Positions 1-8,715 of a stretch of 64,000 bases of DNA are shown in pieces. The first letter of the stretch is position 1; every line of letters begins with the position of its first letter. Below the pieces are notes generated by a model. It saw only the letters and a list, made by a program, of their open reading frames with translations, had not been told where the DNA came from and did not search any database. Both the position numbers and the translations under genes were made by a program. Source of the DNA: Streptomyces sp. G-G2 (GTDB lineage Bacteria > Actinomycetota > Actinomycetes > Streptomycetales > Streptomycetaceae); assembly GCF_030063135.1 (NCBI RefSeq), contig NZ_JASISO010000004.1, forward strand, positions 124,001-188,000. Reading direction: 5' to 3'.

Positions 1-1
1 C

Positions 2-967
2 GGTTCCGGTGCCACCCTCGACGAGGTCTTCCCGGATCCCGTGGGCCTCGTACCGGAAGGGGCGCTCCCCGATCCGGAGCGGCGCCGCGGATTCCGGATC
101 GGCTGCACGGTCGACGGGCCCGTCGGCCCGGTCCGCCTCGACCTCGCCGTGCAGGCCGAACCCGCCCTGCGGGTCGTCGGTGAGCGGCTCACCGCGGGGG
201 ACCAGATCCTCCTCAGCACCGCGCTGCGCGACCCCGGGCGGCGCTCGGTCCAGGCCGCCTGGCTGACCGGCGGTTCCACGGGCGTCACGCGGGCCCCCTT
301 CCCCGACGACCGGCTCGGCACGGCGCTGCTGCCGCTGCGGGTCGCGGGCAGCACGGAGGGGCAGCGCAGGGTGCTCGCCGCCGCCGAACAGGTCGTGGTC
401 GCGCTGCGTTCGGTGTTCCCCTGCGACCCCGAACCCGCCGCGATGCGCGGCCCCGTACCGCCCGGCCCGGGCCGGTTGCTCGGCGACTGCGGCAACCTGG
501 CCGACGTACTGCGCCGGACCCGCCAGGAATGCGGCACCCGGCACGCGCTGCTGGTCGCGGCGGCGCGGGCCGGGTGCGCGGGCCCGGTCGAGGGGTTCGG
601 GGAGCGTACGGAGGCCGACGGGCGGGTGCTGGCCGCCCTGGACCGGGGCGGCCGTCCGGCCACCGAACTGGGCAGGCTCGGCGCGGGGGAACTGCGCTTC
701 CTCGCCCTGGCGCTGGTCCTGCTGACCGGCCCCGGCGTACTGGCCATGGACCCGGCCGCCGAACTGCTGCCCGCGCAGCAGGCGCTGACCGTCCTCGCCG
801 ACGGTTTCGACCGGGGCCTGGACCGCCGCCAGCGCGCCGAACTCATGCGGCTGGCACTGCTCGCGTGCGGCCGGGGCCACATCCGGCTGGTGGCGGCGGT
901 CGGCGAGGAGGGCGCCGCGGCCGCCCGGGAGCTGCCGGGGGTGTCGGTGGTAGACCTGACCCCATGA
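2..967 (+). CDS. ATP-binding (RecF/SMC-like) protein, C-terminal part, cut by window edge
   Basis: The reading frame is open from the first bases, so the true start lies upstream and only the last ~322 residues are visible. No Walker A is present in this part. The C-terminal third has a run resembling the Walker B/D-loop area of RecF/SMC-type ATPases, with a hydrophobic strand followed by MDPAAELLP, then a stretch ending in a short strand (HIRLVAAV) as in the H-loop region. I infer an AAA/SMC-like chromosomal ATPase of unknown role. It overlaps the next gene by ATGA, so the two are probably translationally coupled. Function is not established from this fragment. Confidence 0.55.
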   Translation, partial: GSGATLDEVFPDPVGLVPEGALPDPERRRGFRIGCTVDGPVGPVRLDLAVQAEPALRVVGERLTAGDQILLSTALRDPGRRSVQAAWLTGGSTGVTRAPFPDDRLGTALLPLRVAGSTEGQRRVLAAAEQVVVALRSVFPCDPEPAAMRGPVPPGPGRLLGDCGNLADVLRRTRQECGTRHALLVAAARAGCAGPVEGFGERTEADGRVLAALDRGGRPATELGRLGAGELRFLALALVLLTGPGVLAMDPAAELLPAQQALTVLADGFDRGLDRRQRAELMRLALLACGRGHIRLVAAVGEEGAAAARELPGVSVVDLTP

Positions 968-1395
968 ACGAGACCCCGTCCCGTCCCTCGGAGCCGACCG
1001 CGCGGCCGACCGCCGAACCGACCGCCGAACCGGACCCGGCGACGGACGCGCGGCTGGCGCTGCTCCAGCGGCGGCTGGCCGCGTTCGCGGCGGCGCGCGA
1101 CTGGCAGCCCTTCCACACACCGAAGAACCTCGCGGTGGCGCTCAGCGTGGAGGCGTCCGAACTGGTCGAGATCTTCCAGTGGCTGACGCCGGAACAGTCG
1201 GCGCGCGTCATGGAAGAGCCGAAGACCGCACACCGTGTGACCGATGAGGTCGCCGATGTACTGGCGTACCTGCTGCAGTTCTGTGAGGTTCTCGGGGTGG
1301 ATGTGCTCGATGCGCTGGCCGCGAAGATCGACCGGAACGAACTCCGCTTCCCCGTGAAGTCCGGTTCGGACGCAGAATGTCACTCTTCGGAGTGA
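964..1395 (+). CDS. MazG-like nucleotide pyrophosphohydrolase
   Basis: A 143-residue protein. After a Thr/Pro/Glu-rich N-terminal tail of about 30 residues it has the all-alpha MazG/dUTPase-like fold signature: a helix containing VEASELVEIFQW (E-x-x-E metal ligands) and later DEVADVLAYLLQF (E-x-x-D ligands). Family members (short MazG or RS21-C6 type) hydrolyse non-canonical or house-keeping nucleoside triphosphates to monophosphates, using Mg2+. The ATG overlaps the upstream stop (ATGA), which supports this start and a two-gene operon. The long in-frame extension upstream of 964 is a shadow of the preceding gene. The substrate cannot be told from sequence. Confidence 0.85.
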   Translation: MNETPSRPSEPTARPTAEPTAEPDPATDARLALLQRRLAAFAAARDWQPFHTPKNLAVALSVEASELVEIFQWLTPEQSARVMEEPKTAHRVTDEVADVLAYLLQFCEVLGVDVLDALAAKIDRNELRFPVKSGSDAECHSSE

Positions 1396-1400
1396 TGGCG

Positions 1401-1427
1401 CTGTCCACAACCATGTTTGTGTCCACA
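1401..1427 (+). promoter_or_regulatory. two DnaA-box-like sequences
   Basis: Two copies of TGTCCACA (within CTGTCCACA at 1401-1409 and GTGTCCACA at 1419-1427) lie 18 bp apart in the short intergenic gap after the MazG gene. They are close to the Streptomyces DnaA box TTGTCCACA. They could be chance or a DnaA titration/regulatory site. Nothing else of an origin is nearby. Confidence 0.25.
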
Positions 1428-1517
1428 GATTTCCGAATACCCCTGGCTTTACTGGCCCGTTGCCCTCACGCTGGGTAGTGGTGAAGAACAGAGTGTCGTG
1501 CGGACGGGGGACGGCAT

Positions 1518-2003
1518 ATGGATGCGGTACGGCTCATCGCGGCCGGCCGACACGCTCTGGCGCAGAGCGGGGCGGCGATGGACATCGTGGGCGAGGCCTG
1601 GCAGGCCCAGGCGCTCGCGCAGGGGATGGGCGGCTGGCTGGCGGTCACGGGGCCGCCGGAGCTGAGGGCGGAGGCACGGGGACTGGGGGAGGCGGGGACC
1701 AGAGGCTGCGGGGTGATCGACCGGGCCGCGGTGCGCGGCGAGGGCCGGATGCCCGACTATCCGCCACGGGCGGCCCAGCTGACCGAAGTGGCGGACGTCC
1801 GCCAGGGGTTACTGGGGTTGCAGGCGCTGCTGGGTGACGTGGGCATAGCCCTGGTCGGCGTGGCCTGTGCCACGGACGACGAAGGTCTGTACTGGCAGTG
1901 CATGGAGTCGATCGACGCGGCGGACGAGACGAGCGACCGGGTGCGGGCGATCCTGCGCCGGATGACGGTGCGCGAGCGGGGTTCCGCCTCTGGCGTCGTC
2001 TGA
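1518..2003 (+). CDS. conserved Streptomyces protein, DUF6099-like
   Basis: A 161-residue, Ala/Gly-rich, mainly helical protein without signal peptide or membrane segment. It begins MDAVRLIAAGRHALAQSG and ends with a basic helix (RVRAILRRMTVRERG). I recognise it as one of the small conserved Streptomyces proteins of DUF6099 type, with no known function. It stands alone: 122 bp follow the MazG gene and a hairpin follows its stop. Cytoplasmic location is inferred from the absence of export signals. Confidence 0.65.
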   Translation: MDAVRLIAAGRHALAQSGAAMDIVGEAWQAQALAQGMGGWLAVTGPPELRAEARGLGEAGTRGCGVIDRAAVRGEGRMPDYPPRAAQLTEVADVRQGLLGLQALLGDVGIALVGVACATDDEGLYWQCMESIDAADETSDRVRAILRRMTVRERGSASGVV

Positions 2004-2012
2004 GCCGGGCAA

Positions 2013-2040
2013 GGTCCCGCCGGACAGGGGCGGCGGGACC
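2013..2040 (+). terminator. hairpin terminator
   Basis: GGTCCCGCCG (2013-2022) pairs perfectly with CGGCGGGACC (2031-2040) around an 8-nt loop, ten bases after the stop of the preceding gene. No T-run follows, as is common in Streptomyces. Confidence 0.6.
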
Positions 2041-2098
2041 GGCGTGATGGGTGGCGCCGAGGGGGACCCGCGCGGCGGGCCCTGTTCAGCGGCCCCGT

Positions 2099-2362
2099 TC
2101 AGCGGGCCCCGAAAAGGTGTTCGCTCCCGGGGGCGCGGCCTGGAGTCGTGGTGGCGCCGGTGGAGCGGCCCGCGGAGGACTGGAGGTCGGCGTCGAGGTC
2201 GCAGAGGTCGGCGTTCAGCGCCGCCATCAGCTCTTCCATCTGCTGCAGAAGACCCTTCGGCGCGCCGCCGCTCCGAGGCGGAACCGCGGGTTCCCGGCAC
2301 GTCCGGCGCTCTGGCGACTGTCCGGTATGTCCGGGGTGCTCGGGCGCGGACTCGTGGGACAT
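2099..2362 (-). CDS. small hypothetical protein with helical core
   Basis: An 87-residue protein on the minus strand. The start at 2362 is chosen because GAGGAGG lies just upstream, whereas the longer open frame (to 2584) has Pro/Arg-rich shadow-like composition. Residues ~35-62 form an amphipathic helix rich in Leu, Met and acidic residues (KGLLQQMEELMAALNADLC), flanked by polar Pro/Ser/Thr tails that are probably disordered. No family recognised. It is convergent with the DUF6099-like gene and divergent from the oxidoreductase gene. Confidence 0.55.
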   Translation of the reverse strand: MSHESAPEHPGHTGQSPERRTCREPAVPPRSGGAPKGLLQQMEELMAALNADLCDLDADLQSSAGRSTGATTTPGRAPGSEHLFGAR

Positions 2363-2555
2363 GGCGGCCTCCTCGGCCCTGGCCCCTCCGCGACGGAAGG
2401 GGGCGGTGCGCACGTCGGCGACGGCCGCCGACACGCGGGCCGGGCGGTCCGGCTCCGTCCGAGCAAACGATCCCCCTCCGCGCTGGTCACTGGCGGGGGC
2501 GGGGCGCGGGCGTCCGGTGGCGGCGGATTCACCCGGCCGGAGTGGGGAGGGCAGG

Positions 2556-3488
2556 ATGGGAGGCATGGATCTCCGTATTTTCACCGAGCCGCAGCAGGGT
2601 GCGAACTACGACACCCTCCTGAAGGTCGCCAAGGCCACCGAGGAACTCCGGTTCAGCGCGTTCTTCCGCTCCGACCACTACCTGAGCATGGGATCGGGCG
2701 ACGGGCTGCCCGGGCCCACCGACGCGTGGATCACCCTCGCCGGGCTCGCCCGGGAAACCAAGCGCATCCGGCTGGGCACCCTGATGACGGCGGGCACCTT
2801 CCGGTTCCCCGGCGTCCTCGCCATCCAGGTGGCGCAGGTGGACCAGATGTCCGGCGGCCGGGTCGAACTCGGCCTGGGCGCCGCCTGGTTCGAGGAGGAA
2901 CACAAGGCGTACGGCATCCCGTTCCCGGCGGAGCGGGGAGCGCGCCTGGAGGAGCAGCTCGCGATCGTCACCGGCCTGTGGAACACGAAGCCGGGCCAGA
3001 CCTTCGACCACCGGGGCGAGTACTACCAGCTGGAGAACTCGCCCGCGCTGCCGAAGCCGCTCCAGGACCGGGTGCCCGTCCTGATCGGCGGCCAGGGCGC
3101 CAAGCGGACCCCGCGGCTGGCGGCGACGTACGCGGACGAGTTCAACATGGCCTTCGCGTCGGTCGCCGACACCGAGGCGCAGTTCGGCCGGGTCCGGGCG
3201 GCGGCCGTGACGGCGGGACGCTCGCCCGACGACCTCGTCTACTCCAACGCCCTGGTCGCGTGCGTGGGCCGCGACGACGCCGAGGTGGCCCGCCGGGCCG
3301 CCGTCATCGGCCGCGACGTGGACGAGCTGAAGGCCAACGGCCTGGCGGGCACCCCCGCCGAGGTGGTGGAGCGGATCGCCGCCTTCGAGGCCGTCGGCAG
3401 CTCGCGGATCTACCTCCAGATGCTCGACCTCGACGACCTGGACCACCTGGAGCTGATCTCCTCCCAGGTGCTGCCCCAGCTCGGATGA
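2556..3488 (+). CDS. LLM-class F420-dependent oxidoreductase
   Basis: A ~310-residue luciferase-like TIM-barrel flavin enzyme. The N-terminus MDLRIFTEPQQGANYDTL, the FFRSDHYLSMG segment (~residue 40) and a GLGAAWFEEEH motif are typical of the actinobacterial F420-dependent subgroup, which uses reduced coenzyme F420 rather than FMN. The start is ambiguous: ATG 2556 has GGGGAGG at ideal spacing, while ATG 2565 gives the N-terminus usual for homologues. The substrate is unknown. The downstream methyltransferase gene starts 10 bases after the stop, so the pair is probably co-transcribed. Confidence 0.88.
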   Translation: MGGMDLRIFTEPQQGANYDTLLKVAKATEELRFSAFFRSDHYLSMGSGDGLPGPTDAWITLAGLARETKRIRLGTLMTAGTFRFPGVLAIQVAQVDQMSGGRVELGLGAAWFEEEHKAYGIPFPAERGARLEEQLAIVTGLWNTKPGQTFDHRGEYYQLENSPALPKPLQDRVPVLIGGQGAKRTPRLAATYADEFNMAFASVADTEAQFGRVRAAAVTAGRSPDDLVYSNALVACVGRDDAEVARRAAVIGRDVDELKANGLAGTPAEVVERIAAFEAVGSSRIYLQMLDLDDLDHLELISSQVLPQLG

Positions 3489-3498
3489 CGGCGACGCG

Positions 3499-4368
3499 AT
3501 GACCCGCGCGACCGCCGCTCTGGCCGAGGTCCTGGCCCGGCGCACGGTGATCCTGGACGGCGGGCTGGGCGACCAGCTCGCCGCCCAGGGCTGCGACCTG
3601 TCCGGCGGACTGTGGTCGGGCCGCGTGCTGGCCGAGGATCCGGCGGGGATCGAGGCCGCCCACACGGCGTTCGCGCGGGCCGGGGCGCAGGTGCTGATCA
3701 CCGCGAGCTACCAGGTGGGGTACGAGGCCTTCGCCCGCCACGGGTACGACCGGGCGCGGACCACCGCCCTGTTGCGCGATTGCGTCGCCCTCGCCGACCG
3801 GGCGGCGCGGGCGGTGGACCACGAGGTGTGGGTGGCCGCGTCCGTCGGGCCGTACGGCGCGACGCTGGCGGACCGCTCCGAGTACCGCGGCCGTTACGGA
3901 CTCGGCGTGCGGGAGCTGGCCGCCTTCCACCGGCCCCGGATCGAGGCCCTGCTGGGCGCGGGGGCCGACGTACTGGCCCTGGAGACGATCCCGGACACGG
4001 ACGAGGCGGAGGCACTGCTGTCGGTGCTGGCCGGTACGGGGGCCCGGGCCTGGCTCTCGTACACGGTGGCGGCGGGCCGCACCCGGGCCGGGCAGCCGCT
4101 CGCCGAGGCCTTCGCGCTGGCCGCCGCGGCGCCGGAGGTGATCGCCGTGGGCGTCAACTGCTGCGCGGCCAAGGACGTCCTGCCCGCCCTGGAGGCGGCG
4201 GCCGCGGCGACGGCGAAACCGCTGCTGGCCTACCCGAACGACAGCTCGGGCACCGCCGACTGGCCCCTCCCGGCCTGGCGCCGCGCGGGAGCCCGCCTGA
4301 TCGGGGGCTGCTGCGGCGTGGGCCCGCCCCGGATCGCCGCCCTTCGGGCCGGGCTTCGGGGCCCCTAA
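3499..4368 (+). CDS. mmuM: homocysteine S-methyltransferase
   Basis: A 289-residue Zn-dependent barrel enzyme. ILDGGLGDQLAAQG near the N-terminus, GVNCC (~residue 220) and GGCCG (~residue 270) are the hallmarks of the family, and the three Cys ligands that hold zinc and activate homocysteine are present. The expected reaction is methyl transfer from S-methylmethionine (or SAM) to homocysteine to give methionine. Length matches MmuM-type enzymes. It follows the F420 oxidoreductase gene closely and is probably in its operon. The methyl donor is inferred from the family. Confidence 0.88.
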   Translation: MTRATAALAEVLARRTVILDGGLGDQLAAQGCDLSGGLWSGRVLAEDPAGIEAAHTAFARAGAQVLITASYQVGYEAFARHGYDRARTTALLRDCVALADRAARAVDHEVWVAASVGPYGATLADRSEYRGRYGLGVRELAAFHRPRIEALLGAGADVLALETIPDTDEAEALLSVLAGTGARAWLSYTVAAGRTRAGQPLAEAFALAAAAPEVIAVGVNCCAAKDVLPALEAAAAATAKPLLAYPNDSSGTADWPLPAWRRAGARLIGGCCGVGPPRIAALRAGLRGP

Positions 4369-4374
4369 AACGCG

Positions 4375-4404
4375 TTGTCCGGGGTCGGACCGTCTGCCCA
4401 TACT
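4375..4404 (+). promoter_or_regulatory. probable promoter of hen1-pnkp, giving leaderless mRNA
   Basis: TTGTCC (4375-4380), an 18-bp spacer and CATACT (4399-4404) form a vegetative-type promoter. The hen1 ATG at 4412 lies seven bases past the -10 box and no Shine-Dalgarno sequence precedes it, so a leaderless transcript is predicted. Confidence 0.55.
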
Positions 4405-4411
4405 CAAGCGC

Positions 4412-5956
4412 ATGTTCATGACGATCTCGACCACCGGCACCGCCGAGAAACCAGCCACTGACCTGGGCTTCCTGCTGCACAAGCACCCTCAGAGGGCCCA
4501 GGCGTTCAGCACCTCCCACGGCACCGCGCACGTCCTCTACCCCGAGGCCACGCCCGAGCGCTGCACCGCGGCGCTGCTGCTGGAGGTGGACCCCGTCGCC
4601 CTGGTGCGCCGCGGTCAGGGCCGGGGTCGGGGCGGGGCGCCCGACGCCGCGCTCGCGCAGTACGTCAACGACCGTCCGTACGCCGCCTCCTCGCTCTTCG
4701 CCGTAGCCCTCGGCACCGTCTTCCGCAGCGCCCTCAACGCGCGCTGCGCCGCCCGCCCGGAACTGCCGGACCGGCCGCGACCGCTGCGGATCGAGGTTCC
4801 GGTGCTGCCCGCGCGCGGCGGACCGGAGCTCGTGCGCGGGCTGTTCGGCCCCCTCGGCTGGAGCGCGGTCGAGGTGACGCCCGTACCGCTCGACACCCGT
4901 TTCCCGGAGTGGGGCGACTCCCGGTACGTACGCCTCGTGCTCGAAGGGGAGCTGCGGCTCGCCGACGCCCTGCGCCACCTCTACGTCCTGCTGCCGGTCC
5001 TCGACGGCTCCAAGCACTACTGGGTGGCTCCGGACGAGGTCGACAAGCTGCTGCGGGCCGGGGACGGCTGGCTCGCCGCCCACCCCGAGCACGGCCTGAT
5101 CACCAGCCGCTACCTCGCGCGCTCGAAGCGGCTCACCCAGGACGCGATGGAGCGTCTGGAGCTGGTCCGTCTCGCCGAGTCCGACGGCAGCGAGGTCGAG
5201 GAGATCGACAACGCGACCACGGACGACGCGGACACCACCGGCGCCGACGGGGCGGACGGAGCCGACGGGCGTCGCGTGCCCCTCGCCCGGCAGCGGCGCG
5301 AGGCGGTCCTCGGGGCCCTGCGTGCCGCGGGCGCCCACCGGGTCCTCGATCTGGGCTGCGGGCAGGGCCAGTTGCTCCACGACCTCCTCAAGGACGTGTC
5401 CTTCACCGAGATCGTCGGCGTGGACGTGTCCGTGCGGGCGCTGACCACCGCGTCCCGCAGGCTGCGGCTGGAGCAGCTGGGCGAGCGGCAGAGCGGGCGC
5501 GTCCGCCTGCTCCAGGGTTCCCTGGCCTACACCGACAAGCGCCTGGCCGGCTACGACGCGGCGGTGCTCAGCGAGGTCATCGAGCACCTGGACCTGCCGC
5601 GGCTGCCCGCGCTGGAGTACGCCGTCTTCGGCGCGGCCCGGCCCCGGACGGTCCTGGTCACCACCCCCAACGTCGAATACAACGTCCGCTGGGAGACGCT
5701 GCCCGCCGGAGAGGTCCGGCACAGCGACCACCGCTTCGAGTGGACTCGAGCGGAGTTCCGCGACTGGGCCCGCCGGACCGCCGAACGCCACGGGTACCGG
5801 GTCGAGTTCGCCCCGGTCGGTCCCCAGGATCCCGAGGTGGGCCCGCCCACCCAGATGGCCGTGTTCACCCTCGCCGACCCGAGCACCGGTCCCACCACCG
5901 GTCCCACCACCGGTTCCCACCTCGATTCCGTTCCGAAGGAGGACGCCGCCGCATGA
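4412..5956 (+). CDS. hen1: 3'-terminal RNA ribose 2'-O-methyltransferase Hen1
   Basis: A 514-residue bacterial Hen1. The N-terminal ~240 residues form the ligase-activating/binding domain conserved with Pnkp partners (MFMTISTTGTAEKPATDLG onward). The C-terminal methyltransferase has a SAM motif LDLGCGQGQLL (~residue 311) and the metal-binding E-x-x-E-H motif (SEVIEHLD, ~388-392) plus a later His (HSDHRFEW). Bacterial Hen1 methylates the 2'-OH of the 3' end of a cleaved RNA before sealing, making the junction resistant to recutting by ribotoxins. The stop overlaps the pnkp start (ATGA), as expected for partners that work as one complex. An acidic linker (~residues 265-290) separates the domains. 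Confidence 0.95.
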   Translation: MFMTISTTGTAEKPATDLGFLLHKHPQRAQAFSTSHGTAHVLYPEATPERCTAALLLEVDPVALVRRGQGRGRGGAPDAALAQYVNDRPYAASSLFAVALGTVFRSALNARCAARPELPDRPRPLRIEVPVLPARGGPELVRGLFGPLGWSAVEVTPVPLDTRFPEWGDSRYVRLVLEGELRLADALRHLYVLLPVLDGSKHYWVAPDEVDKLLRAGDGWLAAHPEHGLITSRYLARSKRLTQDAMERLELVRLAESDGSEVEEIDNATTDDADTTGADGADGADGRRVPLARQRREAVLGALRAAGAHRVLDLGCGQGQLLHDLLKDVSFTEIVGVDVSVRALTTASRRLRLEQLGERQSGRVRLLQGSLAYTDKRLAGYDAAVLSEVIEHLDLPRLPALEYAVFGAARPRTVLVTTPNVEYNVRWETLPAGEVRHSDHRFEWTRAEFRDWARRTAERHGYRVEFAPVGPQDPEVGPPTQMAVFTLADPSTGPTTGPTTGSHLDSVPKEDAAA

Positions 5957-8571
5957 GCGACACCGACACCGGCACCGCCACCAGTACCGACACCGCCACG
6001 CACGCCGACAGCCGCACCGCCCCGCGCGTCCTGCCCGTCACCGACCTCGCCCTCGTCGTCCTGATCGGCGCCACCGGATCGGGCAAGTCCACCTTCGCCC
6101 GACGGCACTTCAAGCCCACCGAGGTGCTCTCTTCCGACTACTGCCGGGGCCTGGTCGCCGACGACGAGAACGACCAGAGCGCCAGCAAGGAGGCCTTCGA
6201 TGTCCTGCACTACATCGCGGGCAAGCGCCTCGCCGCCGGGCGGCTGACCGTGGTCGACGCGACCAGCGTCCAGCAGGAGGCCCGCAGCCAGCTGGTCCGG
6301 CTGGCCCGCGAGCACGACGTGCTGCCCATCGCCATCGTGCTCGACCTGCCCGAGGAGGTGTGCGCCGCGCGCAACGCCGAGCGCCCCGACCGGGCCGGAC
6401 TGCCCCGCCAGGTCATCCAGCGCCACCGCCGCGACCTGCGGCGTTCGATGCGCGGGCTGGAACGCGAGGGCTTCCGCAAGGTGCACGTCCTGCGCTCCGT
6501 CGACGAGGTCGAGGCCGCCGAAGTCGTCCTGGAGAAGCGGTTCAACGACCTCACCCACCTCACCGGCCCCTTCGACATCATCGGTGACGTCCACGGCTGC
6601 GCCTCCGAGCTGGAGACCCTGCTCGCCGAGCTCGGTTACGACGACGGGATCCACCCCGACGGCCGCACCGCCGTCTTCGTCGGCGACCTCGTCGACCGCG
6701 GCCCGGACAGCCCGGGCGTGCTGCGCCGCGTCATGGGCATGGTCGCGGGCGGACACGCGCTCTGCGTGCCGGGGAACCACGAGAACAAGCTCGGCCGCTA
6801 CCTCAAGGGGTCCGCGGTCCAGCTCACCCACGGGCTCGCCGAGACGGTCGAGCAGCTCGCCGGGGAGGACGAGGAGTTCGTCAAGGAGGTCCGGCAGTTC
6901 ATCGCGGGCCTGGTCAGCCACTACGTCCTCGACGGCGGCAAGCTGGTGGTCTGCCACGCCGGGCTGCCCGAGAAATACCACGGCCGTACCTCCGGCCGGG
7001 TCCGTTCGCACGCCCTGTACGGCGAGACGACCGGCGAGACCGACGAGTTCGGGCTGCCCGTGCGCTACCCGTGGGCCGAGGACTACCGCGGCAAGGCCGC
7101 CGTGGTCTACGGCCACACCCCGGTCCCGGACACCACCTGGATCAACAACACCATCTGCCTCGACACCGGGGCGGTCTTCGGCGGCCGGATGACCGCGCTG
7201 CGCTGGCCCGAGCGCGAGCTGGTCGACGTACCGGCCGAGAAGGTCTGGTACGAGCCCACGCGTCCCCTCGCGGCCGAGGCGCCGGGCGGCCACGACGGCC
7301 GCCCGCTGGACCTGGCCGACGTACAGGGGCGCCGGGTGGTGGAGACCCGGCACCTGGGCCGGGTCACCGTGCGCGAGGAGAACGCGGCGGCCGCCCTGGA
7401 GGTGATGAGCCGGTTCGCGGTGGACCCGCGGCTGGTCCCGTACCTCCCGCCGACCATGGCGCCCACCGCGGCCGCCGCCGACGGGACCCACCTGGAGCAC
7501 CCCGCCGAGGCCTTCGCCCAGTACCGCAAGGACGGCGTCGGCCGGGTCGTGTGCGAGGAGAAGCACATGGGCTCCCGGGCCACGGTGCTGCTCTGCCGGG
7601 ACGGGGAGACGGCGCGGGCGCGCTTCGGGGCCGGCGACGGGGTCACCGGATCCGTGTACACGCGTACCGGACGGTCCTTCTTCACCGATCCCGCCGTCAC
7701 CGAGGACGTGCTCGACCGGCTCCGCTCGGCGGTGACCGGCGCGGGCCTGTGGGAGGAGCTGGCCACCGACTGGCTGCTGCTCGACGGCGAACTGCTGCCC
7801 TGGTCGCTGAAGTCCGCCGGACTGCTGCGCCACCAGTACGCCGCCGTGGGCGCCGCGTCCGGGGCGGTCTTCCCGGACGCCCTGGCCGCCCTGGACGCGG
7901 CCGCGGCCCGGGGCGTGGACGTGGCCGAACTGGCGGACCGCCAGCGCCGCCGCGCCGCCGACGCCACCGCCTTCACCGAGGCGTACCGGCGCTACTGCTG
8001 GCCCACCGAGGGGCTGGACGGGGTGCGGCTCGCGCCCTTCCAGCTGCTCGCGGTGGCCGGGCGCTCCCTCGCGGCCGTACCCCACGACGAGCAGCTCGGC
8101 TGGCTGGACCGGTTCGTCGAGGCCGACGGGCGGCGGGCGCGGGAGAGCGGCGGCGGTCCGCTGCTGCGCCGTACCGAGCGGATCCTGGTGGACACCGGGG
8201 ACGAGGAGTCCGTACGGGCGGGCACCGACTGGTGGCTGCGGCTGACCGGGGAGGGCGGCGAGGGCATGGTCGTCAAACCCCTCCAGGCGTACGTGCGAAC
8301 CAGCCGCGAGCGGCTGGTCCAGCCGGGGCTGAAGGTGCGCGGGCGCGAGTACCTGCGGATCGTCTACGGTCCCGAGTACATGCGCCCGGAGAACCTGGAA
8401 CGGCTGCGCTCCCGCTTCCTCGGGCACAAGCGCTCGCTGGCCCTGCGGGAGTACGCGCTCGGGCTGGAGGCGCTGGACCGGCTGGCGGACGGGGAGCCGC
8501 TGTGGCGGGTGCACGAGGCGGTCTTCGCGGTGCTCGCGCTGGAATCGGAACCGGTCGATCCACGCCTGTGA
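5953..8571 (+). CDS. pnkp: polynucleotide kinase-phosphatase-ligase Pnkp
   Basis: An 872-residue three-domain RNA repair enzyme. Residues ~1-28 are a Thr/Asp-rich tail. The kinase domain has the P-loop GATGSGKST (39-47). The binuclear metallophosphatase has GDVHG (~212), GDLVDRG (~244) and GNHEN (~274). The ligase/nucleotidyltransferase domain has EEKHMGS with the AMP-accepting Lys at 537 (KxxG). It heals 2',3'-cyclic phosphate and 5'-OH RNA ends and, with Hen1, seals them. It overlaps hen1 by ATGA. All catalytic motifs are intact, so the cassette looks functional. The target RNA (probably tRNA cut by ribotoxins) is inferred from the family. Confidence 0.95.
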   Translation: MSDTDTGTATSTDTATHADSRTAPRVLPVTDLALVVLIGATGSGKSTFARRHFKPTEVLSSDYCRGLVADDENDQSASKEAFDVLHYIAGKRLAAGRLTVVDATSVQQEARSQLVRLAREHDVLPIAIVLDLPEEVCAARNAERPDRAGLPRQVIQRHRRDLRRSMRGLEREGFRKVHVLRSVDEVEAAEVVLEKRFNDLTHLTGPFDIIGDVHGCASELETLLAELGYDDGIHPDGRTAVFVGDLVDRGPDSPGVLRRVMGMVAGGHALCVPGNHENKLGRYLKGSAVQLTHGLAETVEQLAGEDEEFVKEVRQFIAGLVSHYVLDGGKLVVCHAGLPEKYHGRTSGRVRSHALYGETTGETDEFGLPVRYPWAEDYRGKAAVVYGHTPVPDTTWINNTICLDTGAVFGGRMTALRWPERELVDVPAEKVWYEPTRPLAAEAPGGHDGRPLDLADVQGRRVVETRHLGRVTVREENAAAALEVMSRFAVDPRLVPYLPPTMAPTAAAADGTHLEHPAEAFAQYRKDGVGRVVCEEKHMGSRATVLLCRDGETARARFGAGDGVTGSVYTRTGRSFFTDPAVTEDVLDRLRSAVTGAGLWEELATDWLLLDGELLPWSLKSAGLLRHQYAAVGAASGAVFPDALAALDAAAARGVDVAELADRQRRRAADATAFTEAYRRYCWPTEGLDGVRLAPFQLLAVAGRSLAAVPHDEQLGWLDRFVEADGRRARESGGGPLLRRTERILVDTGDEESVRAGTDWWLRLTGEGGEGMVVKPLQAYVRTSRERLVQPGLKVRGREYLRIVYGPEYMRPENLERLRSRFLGHKRSLALREYALGLEALDRLADGEPLWRVHEAVFAVLALESEPVDPRL

Positions 8572-8715
8572 CCGGTCGCGGCCGCGTGAACCTACGTGCT
8601 CCCGGTTAGGTCGTATGGGGGAACTTTGCCGTGGAACTCCCTGGAAACACCGGGCGGGATCGTTCTTCCAGGGCAGCGGAAATGTCCGCGACCCTGGAAG
8701 GACGGAACGTCAGAT

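Noticed and set aside
5551..8514. A 987-codon minus-strand open frame over hen1-pnkp
   Set aside because: Shadow of pnkp; no family features, no ribosome site.
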